Origin: Paraspadella gotoi
Taxonomy: Eukaryota > Chaetognatha
Assembly (NCBI GenBank): GCA_051294375.1
Contig: CM119269.1
Coordinates: forward strand, 14,891,918 to 14,955,917
Direction of reading: 5' to 3'
Length of the DNA: 64,000 bases
Below, one piece after another: positions 13,249-24,066 of the stretch. Within the stretch, counting starts at the first letter, position 1. Every line of letters begins with the position of its first letter. A program made the position numbers and the translations under genes. The notes under the pieces are model-generated. The model made no database searches. It had not been told where the DNA came from and was given only the letters and a program-made list of their open reading frames with translations.

Positions 13249-13698
13249 GAGAGAGAGAGAGAAGAGAGAGAGAGAAGAGAGCAGAAGACGTGAGAGAGAT
13301 TCCGATGAGCCAGGATCGAGAGAGAGAGAGAGGAAAACGGTTTAATGAGTCGGGGTTAAGTTAATACTGTCTCCCTCCAACGAGAGCGAGTGACTTTTTA
13401 GACTTTGATCGAAAAGATTTGATCCATAAATTCGGCGGCGAATTTTATGATTCGAGTTTTGATCACGTGATGAGGAAATTTAATTGATTCACTGACCCGA
13501 CGAGCGACCGTGAAAGTTTACATCACAGTCCAATGACTTAAAACACAATTGAAAATTTCGCGTGACCCTTAAACTCCCGGATGTTGCCAGGCGGTGAGTT
13601 CACGGAGTCAGTGAGTCCGTGAGTCCATTTGCCTCAGGCCTTACTGGAAACCGAATGCGTTCGGCGAAGGCGTTCGTTGGGAAGGAATCGGATTCAGT

Positions 13699-13795
<97 letters not shown>

Positions 13796-14400
13796 TCGGC
13801 GCCCCACGACCCCGCGGATCCGGAGATTGGTACGAAATGGCCGAAGGGAGAAAAGAAAGAAATCGAGGAAAATAAACGAATGAGATGAATTTCGTAATTA
13901 GAGTTAAACGTCTTGCCGGCGGGAAGGGGGAGTTGGAGGAGACCTGGCTGGGATGGATGGATGATTGGACAGATGGATGGATGAACGGAAAAATGATTGG
14001 TGAGAGAGAAGAAAGGAAGGATGAACGGATAGCTTAAAGATTAATTTATGGATGGATGGATAGATGGATAGACGGATGGTTAAGAGGATATATGAACGGT
14101 AGGATGGATGATGGGTTTGATGAGATGCTCGGATAGATTGATGGATAAATGGAGTACTTAAAGTAATGCAGGGATGGATGGAGGGACAGATGGTTAGACG
14201 GATGGATAGGAAGAAAGGATAGTGTACGGATGATTGGATAACTGGATATAAAAAAAAAACGCCGGGATCGATCCTAATAGGTGAGATTTTCTTTTCGGGA
14301 AACTTAAGACCTCAACATAATTAAATATAATTTCATCAATGATACGAGACCAAAAGAAAAATCGCATCGATCGGCATTTCGGCCAAAAAAAAAAAAAAAA
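10341..14400. other. Non-coding with many GA/CT microsatellites
   Basis: (GA)n at 10356-10424, 13209-13290 and 13700-13791; (CT)n at 10894-10928, 12570-12612 and 12889-12927; a degenerate GGAT/GATG array at about 13940-14250. Isolated donor-like GGTAAGT motifs (for example near 10,030 and 11,640) have no matching coding frame; they could mark untranslated exons. The (GA)n at 13700-13791 is over 90 bp and nearly perfect. Confidence 0.5.
13940..14250 (+). repeat. Degenerate GGAT minisatellite
   Basis: Repeating GGATGGATGGAT / GATAGATGG units with substitutions over about 300 bp. Confidence 0.75.
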
Positions 14401-14942
14401 NNNNNNNNNNNNNNNNNNNNNNNNNNNNNNNNNNNNNNNNNNNNNNNNNNNNNNNNNNNNNNNNNNNNNNNNNNNNNNNNNNNNNNNNNNNNNNNNNNNN
14501 NNNNNNNNNNNNNNNNNNNNNNNNNNNNNNNNNNNNNNNNNNNNNNNNNNNNNNNNNNNNNNNNNNNNNNNNNNNNNNNNNNNNNNNNNNNNNNNNNNNN
14601 NNNNNNNNNNNNNNNNNNNNNNNNNNNNNNNNNNNNNNNNNNNNNNNNNNNNNNNNNNNNNNNNNNNNNNNNNNNNNNNNNNNNNNNNNNNNNNNNNNNN
14701 NNNNNNNNNNNNNNNNNNNNNNNNNNNNNNNNNNNNNNNNNNNNNNNNNNNNNNNNNNNNNNNNNNNNNNNNNNNNNNNNNNNNNNNNNNNNNNNNNNNN
14801 NNNNNNNNNNNNNNNNNNNNNNNNNNNNNNNNNNNNNNNNNNNNNNNNNNNNNNNNNNNNNNNNNNNNNNNNNNNNNNNNNNNNNNNNNNNNNNNNNNNN
14901 NNNNNNNNNNNNNNNNNNNNNNNNNNNNNNNNNNNNNNNNNN
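14401..14942. other. Assembly gap (N)
   Basis: 542 N immediately after a poly-A run. Confidence 1.
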
Positions 14943-15539
14943 ATCGACCTCAGTAGATCTCTCATAAAATCCTCGTCTTCCTTTTCTCATCCAAATTCTT
15001 GGCCAATCTTTTTCTCTTTTAGTCGCTTCCGTCGTTGTTGTTGTTGTTTTAGTTCACGACGACAAATCCTTTTTTTTTCCGTGAATCTCATTTCGATTTT
15101 ATTTCCTTTTCTTCAAATCTCATCCTCCGATTCTCTGTCACCCGGAAATCCGGACCTCAAAATAAAAAATAAATCTTTTTTTTTTTTTTTTTTTTGATTC
15201 CGCAAAATCTTTTTTTTTCTTACACTAAAGCGCGAGAATGGATTTTCCCGTTGTGGTCAGATTAAAACTTTTTTAGATTAAACCAGCCGAGGACCCTAAT
15301 TGGTTGAAGAAAGTCTCGTTCTCGTTCGGTGATTGGTCGAAAAGTAAGACAGTGACTGAATCAAAGGCCTCTGATTGGTTTAAATTTGAAAAAAAGATTG
15401 GCGACGGTCAGCATTAAATCCTTTTTTTAGTCGGATCTGCTTAGTCGGTCCGCCACCCCAATCTTGTCGGGCATTCACTTATATCATGTCAGAACATCGA
15501 ATTATGATAAATTATGCAAAAAAAAAAAAAAACGATGTC

Positions 15540-15860
15540 CGTCCATCCGTCTGTCTGTTCGTCTCGTACTCGTGATTGGATGGTTGGATTGTAATGAAAC
15601 TTTGTATGTGGTTAGAGTGGTGTGTGATTGAGCTGGATATGAAGTTTCGATGAAATCGTCCGAGTGGAAATGAGTTTAAATGGAAAAAACAATAAAATAT
15701 ATTTCATTATTTGAACACCAATTACTCATGAGTGGATGGGGCAATTGACCTGAAATTTTGTATGTGGGTAGGAAAGTGTGTGATTAAGCTGGAAATCAAG
15801 TTTCGATGGAATCGTTTGAGTGGAAATGAGTTTAAATAGAAAAAAACAAAAAACCTGTTT
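15540..15860 (+). repeat. Two-copy tandem repeat with GTCCGTCC head
   Basis: A CCGTCTGTCTGTTCGTCTCG leader is followed by two copies, about 155 bp apart, of a unit running from TTTGTATGTGG through AAGTTTCGATG to GAGTGGAAATGAGTTTAAAT (near 15,600-15,690 and 15,755-15,848). The leader resembles sequence often seen at the edges of dispersed repeats in invertebrate genomes. Confidence 0.75.
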
Positions 15861-16383
15861 CACTCATTGATTATGCTTCTTTTTTTATATTAAATGTATT
15901 AAATGTAAATGCAAGATGTATAAATTAATAAAATAATTAATCAGTTAATTATTCAATTAATTAATTAATTATTAAATAATCAGTCAATTAATCAATCAAA
16001 ACAAACATTTCGGATCAAGTTAATTAATTGACTAATTAATTAATTAATCAATAACGGATAATGATCGTGGGCAGATCCGACATTGTTTGCTGTTGTTGTT
16101 GTTGAACTTGTTCATTCCAAGGGTTAAGAACGAGTAGTAAGTAACTCGAGTCTTGAGACTAATTTTTCGTGACCAACCAAGAGGGCCACATATTATTTCG
16201 TGAAAAAATAAAATCTTTTCCTTTGACAATTTGATATCGACTAAATTAATACGTACATCTATTTTTACGGATTCTGAGACTTTTTTCTCTTTACTTTTTT
16301 TAAATTTTCTTATTTCTTCTTTCGGAAGTCGTTCAAGCTGCCGTCGTCTTCGTCTTCTCTTTATTCCTCCACCGGAGAACGAC

Positions 16384-16393
16384 NNNNNNNNNN
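16384..16393. other. Assembly gap (N)
   Basis: 10 N. Confidence 1.
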
Positions 16394-16394
16394 C

Positions 16395-16468
16395 CAATGA
16401 AGTGGTCGACTTACAAAACACAAACAACTTGGTTGATGACGCTAACCAACGAATTGAAATTCCGAAGG

Positions 16469-16502
<34 letters not shown>

Positions 16503-16700
16503 NNNNNNNNNNNNNNNNNNNNNNNNNNNNNNNNNNNNNNNNNNNNNNNNNNNNNNTGAAAAGATCAGAACTCAAGAGTATATCACGTTTGGCTTGTGAA
16601 CCAAGAAGTGGTCGACGACTTACAAAACACAAGCAACTTGCGTTTATGAATGACGCTTAACCAACAGGAATTGAAAATATTCCGAAGTGCGACGTTACAG
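16395..16700. repeat. Diverged duplication across a gap
   Basis: The block starting GAAGTGGTCGACTTACAAAACAC (16,400 area) recurs at about 16,605-16,700 with small indels, including the AACCAAC..GAATTGAAA..TTCCGAAG segment. (GAC)n and 54 N (16,503-16,556) lie between the copies. Confidence 0.75.
16503..16556. other. Assembly gap (N) beside (GAC)n
   Basis: 54 N directly after (GAC)n. Confidence 1.
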
Positions 16701-17174
16701 CGACGAAAGTAAAGGATAAATTAGAGATCCGAACGATCTTAGGTTAAAGAAGAGCAGGGAGAATATGTGAGGGATGATTTTTTGAAGATTCTTCAGCGAA
16801 GAGTGGGTGACCCCAAAAATCTTTAAAATACACCAATTGATTACGTAGCTTTACATAGACAAACTCGGTATACATCTGAAAATAAATTGGTTGGTATTTC
16901 GTGCGCAACTATTTAACTTTGAAAGCTTAAACTTAAAGATTTGCTTTTTTTTTTGTCTTGCTCAATACTTTCAGTGAAGACCTGAATTAGTCGAGCATTC
17001 GGATTGAAACCGTTTTTTTTTTTTTAATGCTTTGATAAAAACAGGTATTTCGAATTCTAGAGTCATTGAAAATAACAGTTAAACTGATATGGATTTGTAA
17101 TTTCAATTCAAGAAAAAGCATGTAATTTTGCAATTTTTATTAAAAAAAAATATTTTTTTAAAGAATTATTATTT

Positions 17175-17330
17175 AGAAAAAACGTTTGAAATTGTTTGCA
17201 ACTACGAGTTTATTTTTCATTTAGAAAGGTACATGTTTCGACTCTAGTTGCGAGCCTTCATCAGCGTAAATTAAGTTTCTAAATTAAATTAAACTCGTTG
17301 TTGAAAACAATTTCAAATGTTTTTTTCTAA
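17175..17330 (-). mobile_element. Palindromic element with half hammerhead motif
   Basis: Inverted arms of about 52 bp (17,175-17,227 and 17,277-17,330, both with GTTTGAAATTGTTT..CGAGTTTA in mirrored form) flank a ~50-bp centre. On the minus strand the centre reads CTGATGA, a five-pair stem GGCTC/GAGTC, then GAAA and CATGTACC. This is the catalytic half of a hammerhead ribozyme. The substrate half with the cleavage triplet is not found upstream, so it is probably inactive. Such motifs are known from Penelope-like retroelements; that origin is inferred here. Confidence 0.55.
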
Positions 17331-17585
17331 ATTTAATAACACAACGAAAAGAAAGGATTACAACACAAAATGATTTTTAAAAGTGTTGAATTAATAATGA
17401 TCCGGTAAAATCTATATTCGACAAAATTATTTAAGATTCATTTTCATTTCATCATCGCCTAAACTGAACGTTTCAAGCTGAATCGAGGTGAGCTCGCTAC
17501 AATAAATTCCGCTCATCATTAAGTCTATCAATACTAAATAAAAGCAAATGGTATTAAATTTGTGTTACGGAAAATTTCAGTTCGG

Positions 17586-18021
17586 TGAATCCTCAATATT
17601 CGTGTCATTTTTTAAAAATTGAATCCGAGATATCCGTGTTGTTTTTTAAAAATTAAATCCGAGATATCCATTTCGTTATTTAAAAATTGAATCCTCAATA
17701 GCCGTTTTGTTTTTTAAAAATTAAATCCAAGATATCTGTGTCTTTATTTAAAAATTGAATCCTTGATATCCGTGTCGTTTTTTAAAAATTAAATCCAAGA
17801 TATCCGTGTCTTTATTTAAAAATTTTATCCTCGATATCCGTGTCGTTTTTTAAAAATTAAATCCAAGATATCCGTGTCGTTTTTTTAAAAATTAAATCCG
17901 AGATATCTGTGTCTTTATTTAAAAATTGAATCCTCGATATCCGTGACGTTTTTTAACAATTGAATCCTCGATATCCGTGTCATTTTTTAAAAATTAAATC
18001 CGAGATATCCGTGTCGTTCTT
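17586..18021. repeat. AT-rich minisatellite, ~36-bp unit, 13 copies
   Basis: About 13 units of (G/A)AATCC(T/G)(C/A)GATATCCGTGTC followed by TTTTTTAAAAATT. Two unit types, GAATCCTCGATATCC and AAATCC(A/G)AGATATCC, roughly alternate. It lies just upstream of the RhoGDI exons. Confidence 0.85.
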
Positions 18022-18195
18022 TCGTGTACCTATTTTTTTTGGTCACTCGAGATAAATTTTTCTCTGGCCCCGGCCCTATTAACTTTTTTCGAATAGCTTT
18101 ATTCAGCATTTCTCAAATTATAAAATATTAAACTAAAACATCTTCTCCGATAATCCAAATGGATAATCCTCTCGTCAAGATCAGAAGCATGAAGC

Positions 18196-18387
18196 NNNNN
18201 NNNNNNNNNNNNNNNNNNNNNNNNNNNNNNNNNNNNNNNNNNNNNNNNNNNNNNNNNNNNNNNNNNNNNNNNNNNNNNNNNNNNNNNNNNNNNNNNNNNN
18301 NNNNNNNNNNNNNNNNNNNNNNNNNNNNNNNNNNNNNNNNNNNNNNNNNNNNNNNNNNNNNNNNNNNNNNNNNNNNNNNNNNNNNNN
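18196..18387. other. Assembly gap (N) inside the RhoGDI gene
   Basis: 192 N that remove the 5' part of the first visible RhoGDI exon. Confidence 1.
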
Positions 18388-18933
18388 AGAAATGAGCGTC
18401 GACTTCGACAGCGAGACGCCTCTCTCCATAAAAGAGAGGGCGGAATTCAAGTAAGTTTCGCAACTAATTAGAATTTAGTCAAAAATTCAACGAAATGAGA
18501 CGGAATTAACTGAATAACAAATAATTGACTGGCTTCATTCCCTCACTGTCATCAACTTAATTTATCAGAATCCAGCTGGAGTTCACGGTAGAGGAACGCA
18601 TCGTCTTGGGAATTAGGTATTACCACGAGATCAAGAGACAAGGAATGACCGCCGATAAGAAGAGCCACATGGTAGGAACTTACGGTCCCAGGGACGAACC
18701 GCATATTTACGTGTCTCCCGTTGACGAATTCCCGATGGGATTGATGCTCAGAGGTGACTTTTCTTATTTTTAATTCTTCATTAGTTTGACTTTTTCTGTC
18801 TCAAAATTAAAACCGATTTGACTCTGGCTCAGGTAACAGCAACTACGAAGTCTATTCGAAATTAATCGACGACGATAAAAATATTCACAAGGCGTGGACC
18901 TGGAGTTTCGACGTGTGCAAGGACTGGGAATAA
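18388..18933 (+). CDS. Rho GDP-dissociation inhibitor, C-terminal exons (partial)
   Basis: RhoGDI proteins hold prenylated Rho-family GTPases in the cytosol in the GDP form; the C-terminal immunoglobulin-like domain binds the prenyl tail. Three exons are visible: 18,388-18,450 (5' end lost in a gap), 18,569-18,753 and 18,833-18,933, with stop TAA. All splice phases agree (AA+A, G+GT) and donors are GTAAGT and GTGACT. Diagnostic family motifs in order: MSVDFDSETPLSIKERAEFK, HMVGTYGPRDEP, then a DDDKNIHKAWTWSF..KDWE ending that matches the usual DDDK..H..WEW.F.I.KDW tail. The N-terminal regulatory arm and the first strands of the domain are not seen; they should lie in or before the gap. The family assignment is firm. 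Which paralogue it is cannot be told. Confidence 0.9.
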
Positions 18934-19322
18934 ATCACTTTTTGTTATTTAAAATAATCTCCGTCTATCAACGGGTTTTTTTTTATTTGGAGCAAAACCA
19001 TAAAGATACTTTCAATTGTCAAATGTCTATTTCTGGTATAAATATAAAATATACAACCTGTCACTCTATTTCCAACGTTAGTTTTTCACAAAAAGCATTT
19101 CTTCACAAAGAAAATCTCACAATCCCTCCGCTTCCCTTCATCCTTCTCACACGACTGTTCGAGAATTTCCTTAATCACTCACCAGGCGATAAACCCTCGA
19201 ATTCGCTAAGACTAAAAAAAAAAAGGACGAGGAAACTGTTTTTTCATTCACGATTTTCACCGAAGGCGATGTTCACCCCGATGTTCACAGAGATGTGAAC
19301 GTCGCCCGAAAGAAGTTCGCAA

Positions 19323-19664
19323 NNNNNNNNNNNNNNNNNNNNNNNNNNNNNNNNNNNNNNNNNNNNNNNNNNNNNNNNNNNNNNNNNNNNNNNNNNNNNN
19401 NNNNNNNNNNNNNNNNNNNNNNNNNNNNNNNNNNNNNNNNNNNNNNNNNNNNNNNNNNNNNNNNNNNNNNNNNNNNNNNNNNNNNNNNNNNNNNNNNNNN
19501 NNNNNNNNNNNNNNNNNNNNNNNNNNNNNNNNNNNNNNNNNNNNNNNNNNNNNNNNNNNNNNNNNNNNNNNNNNNNNNNNNNNNNNNNNNNNNNNNNNNN
19601 NNNNNNNNNNNNNNNNNNNNNNNNNNNNNNNNNNNNNNNNNNNNNNNNNNNNNNNNNNNNNNNN
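19323..19664. other. Assembly gap (N) beside (ATC)n
   Basis: 342 N followed directly by (ATC)n. Confidence 1.
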
Positions 19665-19698
<34 letters not shown>

Positions 19699-19775
19699 AC
19701 AATCGTCGTCGTCTTGCCCCCCAACGCCTCTTCAGGACCATCCGAGGTCGACGCGAGAGTCTCCAGGTGGAGAGT

Positions 19776-20024
19776 NNNNNNNNNNNNNNNNNNNNNNNNN
19801 NNNNNNNNNNNNNNNNNNNNNNNNNNNNNNNNNNNNNNNNNNNNNNNNNNNNNNNNNNNNNNNNNNNNNNNNNNNNNNNNNNNNNNNNNNNNNNNNNNNN
19901 NNNNNNNNNNNNNNNNNNNNNNNNNNNNNNNNNNNNNNNNNNNNNNNNNNNNNNNNNNNNNNNNNNNNNNNNNNNNNNNNNNNNNNNNNNNNNNNNNNNN
20001 NNNNNNNNNNNNNNNNNNNNNNNN
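19776..20024. other. Assembly gap (N)
   Basis: 249 N. Confidence 1.
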
Positions 20025-20585
20025 CGCCAATGCCCGGAAAGAAAAGATTAATGAGAGTCGAAAGGTAGAGACGGACAGACGGATAGAGGGAGACGGGGCG
20101 AGCGACCGGTCAAAGGCGGACGGATCACCCGCGGGACCCCAAGGGTCGAAGTTGAAGTAAAATGATGACCGCGAGAGGGAGTGCGAGCGATTAAGCTAGA
20201 ACGGTCACGTGACAGGCGTAACCGACGAAGTAGTAATGTATCGATCTGGACGGGAAATTCGTTGTGACTGAAGAGTGAAATCTGATTTTAACTAGAGTAT
20301 TCGAATTATAATTTCAATATCCGAAAAAAAATGTATGAATGATTGCATGAACATATGCATGAATGAATCAATTAATAAATCAATCAATAAATCAATCATT
20401 CAATCAATCAATCAATCAACTAATCAATCGAAAGCCGATCAGCGATCTGTGGCCCGCCAGTCACGTTTTCTCTTGAGAGAGTAAAACTGTTAATGGAATT
20501 TTTACTCTTGAGATGAGAATTCCGGTCAGTTGATTGTGGGGTTTGTTTGTGAGAAGGTATCGAGTACCTCTCTATGAAAGGGTCA

Positions 20586-20587
<2 letters not shown>

Positions 20588-20636
<49 letters not shown>
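20588..20636. repeat. (GA)n microsatellite
   Basis: Pure GA run of about 48 bp. Confidence 0.9.
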
Positions 20637-20638
<2 letters not shown>

Positions 20639-22200
20639 GGTAGCATTCCTTTCCTCCTTATCGCATCTCTCGATGTATCACAACAAAGCTAAGTATTTTT
20701 CCAAGGGATCTCGATTCTAATCTACGTAAGACGATCTTTTGTTTTTGTTTCGTTGTTTACAAACAAAGTGTAGAATGTCGTGAAGACTGGCGTCGGAGAT
20801 TAGCTTACGTTCAGTTCGGAAGAAATGTAAATAAGTGGGAATTGGAAGGTTCCTTTCGTTCGTTTCTTCGTTCGTTCGCTTCGTTCGTTCGACCGTTCGC
20901 TTCGTTCGTTCTTCCTTCATTCTTTCCTAATTATTTCGCGATGCTTCTCATTAGAGCTTGACAAACGGACCGACCGACCATCCAGACGCCTCACTTGACA
21001 CAAAGTTGACAAAAAAATCTTCACCCGAGGCTCAAATGTCACTTTTTCACTTTGAGACCAATTTTTTTCCGTCACCCCGGAATCGCGAAAGGCGAAAGTC
21101 TCGCCTCCGAATCGCCGACGATTTAACTCAGGAGCATTATCCAGTAACATATTATCCTAAGCTCAGTAAGCTGTTCTCGTTACTTTGAGTCGATTTCGCC
21201 GACTCCGAAAACGACCTTTCTTAGGCGTCCATCTTCCGTCTCTACCCAAAAACTCTTTGACTTTTAAAAGAGCAAATAAAAGGGAATCATCCCTTTCTGC
21301 CCGAAAAGATGTAAAACTAAGAAATAAAAAGAATTTGGTTGTCATATCTTTATTTTCAATTTTTTTTGTGTTTCGAAAACGAGAAAGAATTTTGAATTCT
21401 TTCGTAAGAAGATAAAAGTAACTTTCCTTTTAACAATTTTGTACGCACTTACGTAAGATGAGAAATATATAACTAATTCCATTATTTATTGTACAACAGT
21501 TCATTATATAAACACGTTAAATCGTCCCGTCAACTTGGAGGTAATTATTGCCTCCTTTCCGCAAATCCGATGCAGCGAGAGAAAGGATTAGAAATTTATG
21601 ATAGACCTGACTCCATAAATCCTTACCCCCTGAGACCCAGACTTCCCTCGGCCCTGTTTCCATCTTGAGTCCGGATTCTCACCAAAGATTATCTTTCATT
21701 CACGAATCGGGAAAGAGGATCACGTGAGGAGATCAACTCGAGGACGAAGAGCATCACGGGATGAGGAAGGTCACGTGATTAGGATGAGGATCTTCGCGAG
21801 AAGAGGTCACGTGACGCGGCTCATCATGAGGGGGGAAGTCACGTGAACAGGACGTTGAACCCCATCGTCGGAAGAGCTGGAGCTTCGCTCTCGACAGGGG
21901 TGACGACGAGAAAGAGCGGGTGAGGAAAGAAGGAAGGTAAGGTCGAGGTGATCTCTAGGTAAGTTGACGAAGATCGATCGAGATCGCGTAGAGGAACTAA
22001 TGGGAAAATTAATCGATGAGTCATTCAAAGTCGGAATTTTTTTTGGGTTAATTTCGTAAGGGAAAAACTGGAAAGAGTTTTTAAAATGAGGAATAAAAAA
22101 ACCTGTACATTTCATTAATCGTTAGCGAAAAAAAAAATTTATTTTTTTAATTCTAGAAAATGGTAGTATGACCAATAATTTTTGGGAGGAATCAAAATAA
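20637..22200. other. No firm gene; E-box cluster
   Basis: No splice-supported gene. A short frame at about 21,839-21,926 reads VNRTLNPIVGRAGASLSTG and ends at a CGG|GTGAGG donor-like site; it could be a first exon. It sits directly after four CACGTG sites, listed separately. Confidence 0.4.
21721..21845. promoter_or_regulatory. Cluster of four CACGTG E-boxes
   Basis: CACGTG occurs at 21,721, 21,772, 21,808 and 21,840, each in a TCACGTGA context, one as the palindrome GTCACGTGAC. Spacings are 51, 36 and 32 bp. Such sites are bound by bHLH-zip factors (MITF/TFE, USF, MYC-MAX) or bHLH-PAS factors. A fifth TCACGTGAC lies at about 20,207. The target gene is not clear. Confidence 0.5.
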
Positions 22201-22450
22201 AAATTATAATTTTAATCATGAATGCAGATAGCATAAAAAATTTATTATATGAAATTGGTACAACCAATATAAAATTATCCATTCATTTAATAAATAAGCT
22301 ATCTTGCCCCTGATTTTTGGACAGGCTTTAGTGGTTTAAGGCCTCCATCACTCTTACAAGATAATGACATAGCAGGTCCCTGCAAGCTTTCAATCAAGAC
22401 TCTCACACAGTCTCGTTTATTCACTCCCAGAGTACCTAGCTTCCCTATAT
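22190..22450 (-). repeat. Dispersed repeat B, copy 1
   Basis: About 200-250 bp that reappears inverted at 44,060-44,268. Shared blocks include AAATAAGCTATCTTGCCCCTGA, ATGACATAGCAGGTCCCTGC and TCTCACACAGTCTCGTTTATT. A shorter piece (GAATGGATAATT..TATCGGTTGTACCA) recurs near 30,845. No coding capacity. It is followed by a TA-rich palindrome at 22,447-22,512. Confidence 0.8.
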
Positions 22451-24029
22451 ATATATTATATATATATATTATATATAATTTTATACATGATATATATAAA
22501 ATTATATATATATCTTTGTAAATATTTATATAGAAACTTGGTTTGTTCACAAGATGTCGAGAGATACAAAAGACAAGATCTCTCACCCCGCCCTAATTCC
22601 TTTCTTTCGTCTCGAATCTTGTTACGCGGAAAAAAAAACTATTTATTTTGATTTCGTTGATTTTGTAAACAAAAAAGGATTCGGCCTCGATTTCGCTTTC
22701 CCGAACAAAAGACAAACAAAGAATCGAATTTCGCGAACATTTTTTTCCCAGTTTTTATTCTTTTGAACGAGAAGGGGATAAAGAGGGGGGGGGTAGGGAG
22801 GTGGTAAGCTGAGATAGGGAGGGGCGTTGGGTGAGTGATCGAATCAGGGTAAGTTTGGTGGCGGGTGGGCCCTCGAGCGAATAGGATCGAACAGCCCGAA
22901 GGAGTGAGTGAGGTTTTTTTTTCGGGTTTCGTAAACAAAAGATCGATTACGAATTCAAAGCGAAAAGGAAAATAGGTGGGGCGCGTTTGATGGTAAATTC
23001 CCAGATGGAGATTTCTGAGTAGGGGCAGGTAAGTTATGCCACAGACAAGAAAGCTTCGGGTCATTTCGGCCCAGTAGGAGGTCCAGACCGTTTCGGCTGG
23101 TTGCTGGTTGCCAGGTGGGTTTAATCACCCCACAATGATAAGCTCGTCCCACCCACCAGATTGATAAATATAACGACAAACTATTTACAGAATTAGCCGT
23201 CATCGTCGACACATTTAAACAAAAAAAAAAAAAAAAATACGAAGTCAAAGACAAGAGTTGGAGCCTCGTAAATTTCTCTCGTTGTCGAAATATTTTTAAG
23301 TCTTGAAAGTCGGAAATTTCGAAGGAAGGCGAAGATCGTAATTCAAAATCTCACGAGGAAAACGTCCAAGATAAATCGATGGCATCTGCTGTATTTAAGC
23401 CGAGAGATATATATTAGTTTTTATAATTTAAATATAATGAGAAAAGGCGAAGAACCTGAATTAACTTGAAATTTAATGTCGAAAATAAATATAAAAAATT
23501 CTAATCGGGCGAGAGAACTGATAAAAAATTTGAAAAAGTGATAAATAAATCTGAAATTAGTATTGTTTAGTTGAGTTTAAAATAACCCCCCGTCATAATT
23601 TTAAAACGTTCTACAAGAACTGACGACTGACGAAGAACTGACAGTGACCGAGGGGAAAGGGGGCGCCATCCCGACCAGGGCGAGAACCCAAAGGCCATTG
23701 GCTTCGGAGATGAAGCATTACCCCAACGTATTATTACGGTTATTGATATGCCTTCACTGCAGCCTAATTGTTACCCATTATTTTATTCTAGTATCTACGT
23801 CTTAAACATACTATGTAAAAATAACAACTTTGGTTTTTGGCATCCGCTAATATTCCGTCCTGCAATACAATAAAGAAAAGTTTAATGGTTAATGATACTT
23901 AATGATACATGTATGGAGTGATTATTTTTACTCTAAAAAGTTTTCGACGTTTTATTTGTAAAAGTGAAGTCGGATTCGTTTGAACCGGAGCTTCCCAAGA
24001 TGAAGTCATTTATCATCCTAAAAGGAGCG

Positions 24030-24066
<37 letters not shown>

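Larger units (their letters stand above)
18934..20587. other. Gapped stretch, no gene called
   Basis: Contains gaps 19,323-19,664 and 19,776-20,024 with (ATC)n at 19,665-19,697 between them. A short coding-like frame (LPPNASSGPSEVDARVSR) lies between the gaps, but the antisense (ASTSDGPEEALGG) is equally open. 20,025-20,160 ends a possible exon with a GAAAG|GTAGAG donor. Confidence 0.4.
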
